A stretch of DNA of 64,000 bases from assembly GCF_030936135.1 (NCBI RefSeq), contig NC_082637.1, positions 60,644,044 through 60,708,043 on the forward strand. The letters run 5' to 3'. The notes under the pieces are model-generated. The model was not told where the DNA came from, did not search any database, and saw only the letters and a program-made list of their open reading frames with translations. The position numbers and the translations under genes are program-made. The DNA is from Gavia stellata. Its lineage: Eukaryota; Chordata; Aves; Gaviiformes; Gaviidae. The number at the start of each line of letters is the position of its first letter. The first letter of the stretch is position 1. Below are positions 53,301-64,000 of this stretch, piece after piece.

Positions 53301-56242
53301 CAAATGAGAGAATTATTTCTATACATCAGTTCCCATATTCACTTGATCAAGATTATTCCAACCTCCATTAATTCAATGAATTCTAGCTAAAAGAATATTT
53401 ATTATTCCAGAACTTTTTTTAGGCTCATATATTTTCTCCTGTGATTGTTCATTGTCTTTATAATAATCCAAGTATTCTGCAGATTTACTCCAAATACATA
53501 ATATTAAAATGGTAGGGATAGCATGTGCATATAAGAGTATATGCTTGTTAAGTAAGCAAATTTCATGGTAATTACTTTTTAAAATACATTGAAGGTCTCC
53601 TCTAAGAGTTCTTACTGATATGCTTAGAAGTTCTGTTTATAGATAGGAGTCTCTGTCTTGCAGGTGATGAGTGTGTAAAATAATTTCTATAATATGTCAA
53701 TAATTTCTAAGTAATATGTTACATATTTGTGAAGAAATGACAACACGCTCGTGGTTAAGGTCTTCTGTGAAATGTATCAATTGGTATTGCTTGCTTTGTT
53801 TTTAATCAGAGTTGTGAATGTTTTTATTGAATTCATTAGATTTTAAGTCTGTTTGTAGACAGGTCCCTTTGCAATCTGGTCCATTGCCTAAACTCACACT
53901 CCCTCCAGATCTTACCTATTTTTCTATAGCATAATTGCAAACAAGGCTCTGATTGAACTTAGTACAAACAGAAAATGGTTTTCACAGATATGTGAAAAAT
54001 GCATAAAATAACATTTGCTAAAAAGAGACTGGAAAAAAGATCCCACCAGCTACTCTTCCACTGTTTATTCTCTCCACGTCTGTTACTGAGCTCTCAATAC
54101 ATCCTTGGAAGGAATGGGGGAAAGGGCAATTCAGTTGACACTTCCAGTAGCAAAATGAAACTATTGTGTTAATGCTATGAGGTGTTATGGTAAGACTATG
54201 TCATGTCCTTCCCTTTCAGATTTTATTTTCCTGAGATCAAGTTTTAATTTGATTTATAACATAGCAGGCATTAGCACATTGTTTCATACTTATATCTAAC
54301 TGCAGTCACTGCACCAGGGTTCATGGTGTGAGTAAGGACATGTCTGATTTGGAAGATATAAGCACAACATACCTATTAATGTACTGAATGATGACCTATG
54401 CTCTAACTATCAGCCAGCAGTTCCACTCACAATTTATATATTTGGGGACCACAGTATCAGTAAGGAAACAGCCAGTAAACTGTTGACCCTGATCAACATT
54501 TTTCACTTGAGCCATCCACAAACATCTGACACTTGATCTTAACTGAGGGCTGGGTGGATGTTTGTTTGTTTTCCTGAAGAAAAGTAGTGTGCATTTCTGT
54601 TAAAGAATTAGAGAGTTGTTGACATATTTTGACCTTAGGGATGGTTTCTCCACCCTGCTGCTAACTTCCCTTCAGCTCTTCTTCTGTCAGACAAATTCAC
54701 TGACCCATAACTTGTTTTCCCTAGCTGCAACAGCATCTGGCAGAGATAGGGCATATTTGTCCCTGTTGGTATACCCCTAATAGATATGCCCAGGGACCTG
54801 CTGAAGAGTCTTTTCAACTTCATTACCATTAATGTTTTCAGTAGTGGGAGCTCGGGAAGAAACAAGAATGTAACTGCGCTATATGAACAAATTCATGTTT
54901 GCCACATGAAAACTTCTCTGATATTCTTTCCTTAATGTTTGACTCTTTTTAATTTCTTTTGGCTCTGCATTGTAAATCTGATCTGGGAATAGTAATATGG
55001 AGCACATGCAGTTTTTCTTTCAGCTGGTTGAGCTGTTTCTCCTCTAATTCTTGTAAAAAACCCTAAACTGTTCTAAACACACAGACAAATGCACTTCTTC
55101 AAATGCAGGTATCCTAGAAACACTAGCTTTTTAAAAGGATGACATTTTCAGTTACATTTTTTGTACTAAATAAAATGAACAGGCCACTGCTGTCTGGACC
55201 AAGGCCATCTGGTACAGTACAAATTTTATCCATGCTAGTAAATTCTTTTACTCTCCCTCCTCTATTGGCAATGATTCTGAATCCATGCTGCCTTATGAAT
55301 TAGGCATTTTCTAATGCTGAGAAGATTGGTATTTGGTGTGAATGGTAATAACAACTTAAAGAGCATGGATGATTGTGTGACAGTGTTTGGGCACACATCC
55401 TGTCTTTATTTTACTAGCATAAGTATAATCTTCATATCAGAAGGTATATAACCCACATATATATTGGTAAATGTAGACAGGAAGGAAGCATGAACTTAAC
55501 TCATTTTACAAATATTGTATGAAGACAATCAAGAGACAGAGGTACCAGTTATAGTGAGAACCACAGTTATCACCAGCTTGATGAGGACATGCACTGTTTG
55601 AAAGCATTCCCTTAGCTAGTGTTTCTAGACAGCAGTCACTGTGGGGCTCCTGCTAGCAGGTAAAATTAACATAGCTATGATAAGATTTGTTCCTAAGTAA
55701 GAAAAATTCTATCTTCCTGGTCCTGAAAAATGAGCAAAGATGGCTGGAAAATATATCAAAGCCATTAACTTCCAATTGGGATGTTCTGGCTCAGCAAGCT
55801 ACCCTGGTAAAAAATAGAGACAGATCTTGTCCTTAATGACTACCTTCAATATTTGCTCTGCTGTATGCTGAAATAGAAATAGAGTTGGCTTGAATTAAAG
55901 GGTCCTGTAAGTATGTCTAAGCATTAATATAGTTGAGTAAAAAAGCATATATTTGCAGCAGATGATATTTAATCAGGGATAGTAATTAAAGATCTCTTCT
56001 AGGGTTTGCTCATGCAAGTCATCAAAACAAGAAATTACAATAAACTGTGGATTATGTGAGTGTTATTACATCTTTTTCATAGGGATGATAAAGCATTAAT
56101 AATGCTGGCATTTTGAATTATAGTTAACAAATATCATTGTTGCAAGGTATCTTAGAAAAATGTTTATATTTCATTCTTGTCAGAAAAAACTAGATGGGAG
56201 CAGAGTTCATCCTTCCATCAAATGTATCTCTCCTTTACTTTT

Positions 56243-56265
56243 TTGGTTGGTTGGTTGGTTGGTTT
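56243..56265. repeat. (TTGG)n microsatellite
   Basis: Five to six consecutive TTGG units (TTGGTTGGTTGGTTGGTTGGTT). Confidence 0.88.
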
Positions 56266-59200
56266 TAATTATAACAGCTGGAAACTGAAAAAATGAAAAT
56301 TGAAATTCTGGAGTCTAGATAAAAGATTCAGAAACATGTATATGTGTGGACATTTAGGCTAGGATTTATCTGACTAAATACAGAGATGTACTTTTCAGCA
56401 AGTAACTCTAAGCTCCCTTTATAGTCAAAGAAAAGACAGACTCTTTTGGGGAATATTTAATCTAATCCCAATAAATACTTCTAGATTAATTCTAAATCTC
56501 CTAAATCGAGTCTACTGCAGGGTAGAAAGAACATTAATAATTTATTGATAAGGCTTACTAAAGGTACCCTAGACTGACTAGCTCACATAAAAACATCTTT
56601 ACTTTGGGTGTGTGCATTTGCTCAGCTTAATCCTACCCTTGTTATTTTTAAATCTTATCCTTAGCGACGTTGAAAGAAACTCCTTGTGGAAATGTGGAAC
56701 TGGATTTTTTTTTCTTTTTTTTCATACTCATCTACTAAAATGAACTTCATGATGTAAAAGTCTGAGAGGATTGCCTGGTTATGATAGGTGCTATGATTTA
56801 ACTGTGGTGATTGAAGCTCTTTTGCAAATCTTCTTGCAGATACATTAGAGGGAAAGCCAGAACCTGCTGGAATAAGCTAGAAAATATAACCGCTACTGGG
56901 GCTTGAAAATTTGTTTTTACAGTAGCTTAAGCTTCATAGTGACTTCAGTGATTTGCATACTGAAAACGGAACATGATCAAGAGGGAACAATTACTTGTTG
57001 CATGGAGGAGAGAAAGGGATAGAAAAGTTCCTAGTTTTATCACAGGATTAATTCGCCACTAAACACAAGAACATGCATTTCATTCTATGTTTAGTGATGT
57101 GCTTCTATTGAACCAGGTAGAGTGCATAGTTCAGTTTTACAGGAACACATAAATTAGGATGCGGTCTGCCAGAAAGCAGCAGAAATGATCAGAAGGCTAG
57201 AAAAAAATTACTTTTGATGAAAGATCACAGAAGTAGCAGTTAAGAGAAAAGAAGACTGAGGGCTGAACATGCTAACGGGTTTCAAATGCATGAAAGGCTA
57301 TGGCAAAGAGATAGGGAAGAAAATTCTCTGCTCTCTGTTCACTGTGAATAAAACAAGTAATAATAGGATTAAATTAAAGAGATAGTTTAGAGATTAGAAT
57401 ATGATTCTGTTATGGTATGGATGGTTCAGCACTGCTTTTGGGGATAAAACAAATTCTAACATCAGTAATTAGTCTTTTTTAAGTATATTTGAAATTTGTT
57501 TGTTGAGAGTGACACAGATAGAGCTGGCAATACACTGCAACAGTTAAAAGTTCTTTAAGAGACCTGTCCTGGCTTATTTTTCCATGATTTTAATGTACTT
57601 CTCTAGAAATTCTATGGAACTGTTGGTTTCTTTTTTGCCTGTGCTCCATTTCAGTTTTCATGTGCCTTGCTTTACCTCAGAATTTAAAGGTAGCTCATTT
57701 TATTCTTGTTTTAAGGTTAGCTTTCATTTTCTTACCCTCACAAAACTGAGTGGTAGACTGACTAATTTACAGGTACAATAATACAAGTAAGTGTTTTAGT
57801 TGCTCTCCTGCAAAAGTTTCCCTTGGAGATCTGACATAGTTTATGTTCTTTAATATTGCATGTCTTCTCCAACTTTCATAAATATTTCTAGAGTATTTTA
57901 GTTATGAATGTCATATTTGATTTAATTTTTATATTTACTCTTCTGCACTTTCTTAATCTTTTTAATCTACCTTATTATATTGATTGGTTCTACCTGGGCA
58001 ACCGCATTTTTTTTCTCCATGATTATTGAATCTAAATCAAAACAAACAGTAGTTCAGTGTAAAATACTTCTTGCAAAGATATGTATTATTTCTACCAATC
58101 TTTAACTACACATACCCCCTTAAATCTATCAGGAGACTCTTAAAATTCAGAGAAACATTACATTACAGAAGTATGCCTGCCTACAAGGAAAAAAAAACAA
58201 ACCATAAACTAACCCTGGAAGTTAAAAACACAAAGCTAACAAGCTCATTGTGTGAAGTCCTTGTGACAATGAAATCAATAAAAGTATTGCTCTTGGCTTT
58301 ATAGAGTCAGAGTTTAATTTACTGTATTTTTAGTATATGCTTGAATTTATCAGTTAAATTCACTCTTATATGGCTGTGTAACACTTCTTTTAAGGCAACA
58401 GAATTACATGCACACTCAGGCTAGTGATGAGGTCAACATCACCAGTTTTTAGTTCTAGTTCATTAGTTCACCATTAACTAACTCTTGCCACTTTGCTTAC
58501 AGGTTAATTACTAACTTTTTAGCCAATATTCTAGCATCTGTTAGAAAGAATTTCTTCCTCCACACCAAACACGTAAAGTTTTCTTTCCCCAATAAATAAA
58601 TTCTTTCTTAGGTCTAGGACAAAATCTGTATAAGGGAAGAGTCGAGTTAAATGTATAAACTAACAAGAAAGTCTGTAATGGTGAAAATCTCTGAAGTATG
58701 GAAAAATTGAAAAACAAAGATGAATCTAGAGCACGCACATGTGTTAAATCCTCAGATATGTAAAGGAACTTCAAGTGCAAATCATTAGGAAACTGTGACC
58801 AATATGGAATTCTTTTCCCTCGGCACCACTGACAAGCAGACACTGGTTGAGTGCTCAAATTAGTAGCTGCCACTGCCAGGTTTACTGGGTTTTACACATA
58901 GAATAAATCAGCTTTGCAGGAAGTAGAAATCCAGCTTCAGGAGCTGGATCTATTTTTTCCAAGGACTTACCAAAAAAAAAAGATTATCACTGCAGCAATC
59001 AGCCCCTGAATCACATAGAGATGTAGTGGGATCTTTAAAGATAGATTTAATGACTTCTAGATAGGAAGCTATGTCTTACACAGAAGTTATGGGTTTGCTT
59101 CAAAACTTATTAGATAGAGTTCCCCATCCTATATTTTCTATGGAAGCAGAATAAATTATCAATAAGTGTGCTTCTGGTTTAAAAACTTGTGATTTTGAAT

Positions 59201-59603
59201 CTTGTTTGTTTGCTTGCTTTTAAGAGGAAGGACAAAGTAATACTAGTTAGCAATGCTTAAAGTATTTGGAAAATTGAGCATTAAAAAAATTACATGCAAA
59301 GGCTAATTTACAGTACGGAAATAAATGAATGGAATTTTATTTTTTTTTTGGCAGGGTTTGGTGAGTTGTCTCAGTGATGAATTACTATAATTAAAGTAAT
59401 GTAGATTCCTACAGAACACCAGTGTAAACATTAGACTTCAAGGAAGGACACTGGATGAAAACCTGGATGAAATCGAGGCTTAATGCAGCAGATTTACATA
59501 CACTGTGGACTTCCCATCCTTCTGTTAGTCCTACTGACTACATTCCCAGCTTTTTTGCTAAGTAATTTTGCCTGGTTTTTTATTATAAGGGATTAATGTT
59601 TTG

Positions 59604-59661
59604 TTTTTTTTTTTTAACATTAATAATAGTAACAACAACAACAACAACAACAGCAGTAATA
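59604..59661. repeat. Poly(T) followed by (AAC)n microsatellite
   Basis: A T run (about 59604-59616) precedes TTAATAATAGT and then about seven AAC units. No retroposon body is recognised on either side. Confidence 0.85.
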
Positions 59662-62058
59662 AAAAAATAGATCTGTTGGTCTTTCTTTGTTGCAACATGT
59701 ACATGTTCCTGGGGAATAATGTTTGCTGCTTACTTAGAGAATGTCTGCCTCTGGGGTGAACACTGTTCAGGAGTACACAGTGTAACAGGAGATTCCTAGT
59801 AGTGCTACCCTCAGTAAAAGTTTCTGACAAGAGAGACGGATGGAATCCTAATTTAGAAGGTCTAGAGTTACATTCTTGTCATCTTGTTAATTAAAAATGT
59901 GGTAGGGATTTTCTTTCCCTTGTTCTTTGAACAAAGTGAATGAACTGGACTATGGCCATTTTTTCTCAGATGACACCTCATTTGTTTGAACCCGATACTG
60001 ACATTTTGCTATTGGTTTACCAGATAAGAGCTCTGAAGTACTAAAACTGTAAACGGTCCAAGACAAAAAATCAGGCTTCTCAGGAAGATTGAATTTATTT
60101 TCTTATGCTATCATTCACATATGAGGAAGTCTTTGCAAGACAAGATATGGGGAACTTTAATTACCTTGGAGTCCTTTGATCAGTATTTCATCACTTATAA
60201 CCACTGTGATTATGGGCTTAGTGAAAATTGTTATTAAACTGAAGTTTTATAAAAAAGTTAAGTTTTAAGGAAATTTGTGGTGTAACCATAAACTGGAATG
60301 AAAACAGTTTCACATACTAAACAAATCCTTATTCCCCATCAGTCTTGTAGAGCACTAACATTTGGAGAAACTAGAATGACAGTGAAGATCATGATTTCAG
60401 AGGAAACCTCTCACACTAAAATCACTGACCTGTGGATTTTCCAGCAGCCACTTTGCTATTTTACTAGTTCTACTGCCTATTAATCTTCCAACCTTTCTTT
60501 TTTTTTTTTTAAATTCAGTGACATAAGCATCGTATAAGGAGGAAAACATCATAAATGATCTTTATAATTTTGAATTTGTTGTGCAGCTTCCAATCCTGTG
60601 CAGTTAAATATGTTCACGATCTTCAAATGAAACAGGAAGCAAAAAGAAGATGTAGGGAGTTTGTGAAACTCTTGCAGCCAAACAGAGAAACAGAGACACT
60701 TCATTTAATTGAGTCAGTGGAATGTGTGTGTCTGAGACAAACTCTTGAACACTTTTTAAAAAAATCTGTATACATCTCTCTTACCTCCACTGTAGATACT
60801 GAGACACAGAAGACTTTTTTTTTCCTTTCTGTTAATCTTTTTATTTCAGCTGTCATAGATTATATTAATTTGAAGACTCCCAAGTCACCAGCTTTTCTGT
60901 CAGGTATCTTCCAAGGCTTATATCAGTTTCATGTTTTGTTTTTCTCTTCCCCCCAGCTCCAGTTGGCTCTTTCAAGAATGCTGTCAACAGCAGTGAAACT
61001 GTATTCAAGCAAAATATCTCCAGATATGTCACCTGAAAATGCACCTACATAGAAATGCTTCTATGAATATTAGGCAGAGTCACAATCTAGGAGGAGCTCT
61101 TCTTCCATTTGACAAACGGCCTTCGGGGTTGGACTCAGACGTGGCAGCTAAGACTCGGCTGAGGCACTTCATACTCAGTCAGAGCTGTTGGGTTTGTACT
61201 TACACACTAGCAATGCAGGACACCCAGCACCTAAGTTAGAAAGCCAGGACACCAACCTACCCTGTGCATCAAGCACTTTTTCCAACACTGCACTTATCTA
61301 GGAGTGACCTCACAGCACTTCTGCCTAAAAAACACATCAGTGGGAGAATCCAAATTAAAAGAAGAAATTTGGATGCCTTGCACAAACAACCTTTTCATCC
61401 CTGGGTAACATGGTTATGATAGTGTGCAACATTATGGTGTTCAGCACACAAATTCTTAGTTCTGTTTCCAAACTCTTCAGAAGTGAAAGTAGTCTACACA
61501 GTGGTGCTTACCTGTCACTCTGCATTATTTTCTGTGTATTAATGCTCACTCATGTAAAATTTAGATTTGTTTGGATTGACAGCCATTAATAAAACATCAG
61601 TGTACAGCTTTGTGGTCATGTCTATCACCCTAAAATGCCCACCTCAGGATACACAAAATCCATTTTTATTGACAAATAGGGAATTCATGAATTAATTTTG
61701 ATTTCATAAGAGAGGGCAACATTACACTAAAAATTTAAAAGTAAGGAGGTAATTTGTTTTCTGTTTTAAAGTTTCTGATACTAAAAGCAAAAGAACTCCA
61801 TGCTAAAGAGCAAAACTGACCCTTCGGTTTAAGTGACAAAACCATGCAACTTCCACAATCTCAGAGTCTTGAAATTAGCAAGCTAGATGAGTAGCTCTTC
61901 TCCTTTCCTCTCGGAGCTGTATAGAGTTGGGAGAGTTGTCCCTCCACCCCACGGCAGGTTCATCGGTCAGTGCTGTAATTTCAGCTGATGGTCTGCAGGC
62001 CCAGGACAGGGAAGCACACTGGAGATCAAGGCTGCAGCCAGCAGCTAAGAGCAGCCCC

Positions 62059-62133
62059 ATTCCTTGAATAAATAGGTATTTCTGAAGTGCCCTAAATTAC
62101 CATGATTTACCACGTCCCTGAGGTCATTATATA
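62059..62133 (-). promoter_or_regulatory. TATA-like promoter candidate upstream of a short frame
   Basis: On the minus strand TATATAAT (62133-62126) lies about 66 bases before an ATG at 62060. That ATG opens a 61-codon frame with a hydrophobic start (MGLLLAAGCSLDLQCASL). The spacing fits a TATA-driven transcript, but similar arrangements arise by chance in AT-rich DNA. Confidence 0.25.
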
Positions 62134-64000
62134 GGCTGGCCAGAACTGGAAGCAGTGTGGCTTCCTCAGAGTTTTATTCCTTAGCTGTGCTGTAACTAGT
62201 AAACAAAACATTTAGTTTGAAGCCAGCTTGAGGAATAGACATAAACCACCTAAAAATATGTTTGCCTCCTGTCCTCTCCCTGACTAAGGACTTCTTACAA
62301 GTACTCTAGGCAACTGTCCAGTTTCTTCATGATGTCATCGGTAGTATAAATCCAGAGACTTGTCTCTTGCCCCACCTTGCATAGCCTGCTAGCGAAATGA
62401 AAGCATGAAATTTTTAGGCAGTAGGATAATAAAAAAAAAAGAACACCTGTGTATGCTATGTGTAGGTATCCACCAGGTGACACTTCTGCCACCTTAAAAT
62501 TCATTTAAAACACTTCATTGAATGTCTATTTGCTGTCTTGCCTAGAAGCAGCTACTAATCCCTTACAAGTCCAGAGAAGCTCAAGGAGGATTTTTTAAAT
62601 TAATAAAAGGTTTTAGAGCCTGAGGATACATAGAAAGTCAAAGTCCTGCAGAATTCAGGCATCTGCTTGAAGAATTTCCAGCTAGTTTATCAGGAAAGAC
62701 ACATGCACTTGTGAATTTATTTTTTAAATATTTCTTTTTTTTTTTACATTTTACAAAGAGATCTGTATTTCCTAGAGTATCGTCCTTGTGGCTTGATTTC
62801 TCTCTGTGATGGTTGAATTTCACTTTACAGAGAGAAGAAAATTCCATCAGTAGTGCTGAATTTTCTCATTTGTATTTACTCTTTTACTATCAGGCAATTA
62901 TGAAGAATACTTACAGAAATGCATTTTCATCTGCTATTATCAGAATCTGCTGTTTTCTCCGAGTTTTTTGTTCACAATTAAGTTGATCCCATGTTGCCTC
63001 TGATATCTTGAATATCCTTGTGCTATGCTGATTTCTATAGTAAACTCATGACTACAATTTTCCTACAGCAAAGAAAAACATAAATATGTCTCATAAAAAC
63101 AACAGGAGTCGCAACTTTTTTGACACCATCAGTGATACTCTGTACTTTTAGGGTAAGTAGCTTTGATTGTTTGGAAACAAATGATATGCCTTTGATAACT
63201 TAAGGTTTGCCTTTTAAATGCCACTGGAAACATAACTGGATTAAAAGGACTAAAATAATGTAAGATATTGATGGAATTCCATCTGGGAACAATGCTGAAC
63301 AGTTGTACGTGGATTTTTAATTTGTATTAGGCCAGTGTGTATACAACCAAAACATTTGGACAAAATATGAGAAAAATGGCATAACTTCTGCTTTCTATCA
63401 TATTTTTCATTTAAGAACTCTCAGTAATTAGTTTCTTATAAAACACACAGTGATTTTTCCTTTAGATTTAATTATTATTTTCCTGAGATAAGCATAGTAA
63501 AATATTTATCAGTTAAAGGAATAAATATTGTGATAACATTTTTATGATGCAGAACAAATTTTTCTTTAGTGTCCTCATAAACCTTGACTCTGTGCCCAAA
63601 TAACACATGAAGAAAATGCAATATAAATGGACAGTCTATTATTTTTTATACCCTTTTAGAAGCATAAAAGCTTCAAAAACTGTTTTATGAGTCTTTGGTG
63701 ACTTGAAATATATACAAGCAAAATTTTTTTCTCAGTGTTGTTTAACACCCTCTTGCAACGCTTCATATTTTCTCTCTGTGTGGTTTGAGGAGAAATGGTT
63801 AGTGTTCGACTTAGCATTTTTTTATCCATCTCACAGACATTCACTTCTGTTGAGGATTCCAATATTAAGATGTACTTGAGCACACTGGTGAAGCTGAAAG
63901 AAATCAGTCCCTTTGAATGGAAAGTCCTGGAGCAAGCAGGCTTCCTCTTTTTTCAATAGCAAGAAGCTGAGAGTTTGGAAGACAAACAAGAATAGGAGCT

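Larger units (their letters stand above)
50302..64000. other. Long AT-rich non-coding stretch with simple repeats
   Basis: No supported gene in nearly 14 kb. The longest frame (60555-61052, 165 codons) has no domain and includes T-rich, low-complexity segments. A possible minus-strand promoter plus short frame near 61875-62133 is noted as a finding. The stretch may be intergenic or intronic. Confidence 0.5.

Noticed and set aside
60850..61031. Two exon-like blocks with AG/GT borders (60851-60904 and from 60957) whose frames would join
   Set aside because: The intervening sequence would be only about 53 bases, too short for a normal vertebrate intron, and neither block shows a recognisable domain.
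60555..61052. 165-codon open frame as a candidate gene
   Set aside because: Contains T-rich low-complexity stretches and no domain; length is possible by chance in a window of this size.

Overview
The window reads as nuclear DNA of a bird. It holds five CR1 LINE copies with the avian/reptilian 3' end (tandem ATTCTRTG-type octamers instead of a poly(A) tail), two solo LTRs of avian endogenous-retrovirus type, a provirus, an interstitial TTAGGG block, and a large nuclear copy of a mitochondrial genome (NUMT) with bird gene order. I cannot name the species. The density of young insertions would fit a repeat-rich, low-recombination region such as a W chromosome or a gene desert, but that is inference. 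I found no convincing host protein-coding gene.

Layout. 1-1127: AT-rich, nothing recognised. 1128-3771: 5'-truncated CR1 (+) with broken endonuclease/reverse-transcriptase frames. 4548-5184: older CR1 3' fragment (+). 5245-20556: the NUMT. It runs COX2, tRNA-Lys, ATP8, ATP6, COX3, tRNA-Gly, ND3, tRNA-Arg, ND4L, ND4, tRNA-His/Ser/Leu, ND5, CYTB, tRNA-Thr, tRNA-Pro(-), ND6(-), then jumps directly to tRNA-Leu(UUR), ND1, tRNA-Ile/Gln/Met, ND2, tRNA-Trp, tRNA-Ala(-), tRNA-Asn(-). Missing are COX1 with its flanking tRNAs, where the circle was opened, and everything from the ND6 start through the control region and both rRNAs. ND4 is split by a nearly intact, apparently full-length CR1 (9539-14086, minus strand). 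23395-23990: solo LTR. 35908-44735: provirus with two 536-bp LTRs, a gag remnant, broken pol, and env; its RNase H region is split by another CR1 (39647-40903). 45373-45966: CR1 fragment. 46900-47150: degenerate TTAGGG block. 49236-50301: solo LTR (minus). The remainder is AT-rich intergenic or intronic sequence with a few microsatellites.

How the parts relate. Nesting gives a relative chronology: the NUMT predates the CR1 inside it, and the provirus predates the CR1 inside it. Those two CR1 copies share the same 3' UTR and nearly the same protein, so one CR1 subfamily was active after both host insertions. The NUMT reads only in the vertebrate mitochondrial code (TGA = Trp). ATP8 and ND4L are still fully open; the other genes carry indels or nonsense changes. 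No single new functional system stands out. The most notable items are the near-circular NUMT with its ND6/tRNA-Leu junction, the near-intact CR1 inside it, the provirus with an env I do not recognise, and the repeat-built open frame in the second solo LTR.
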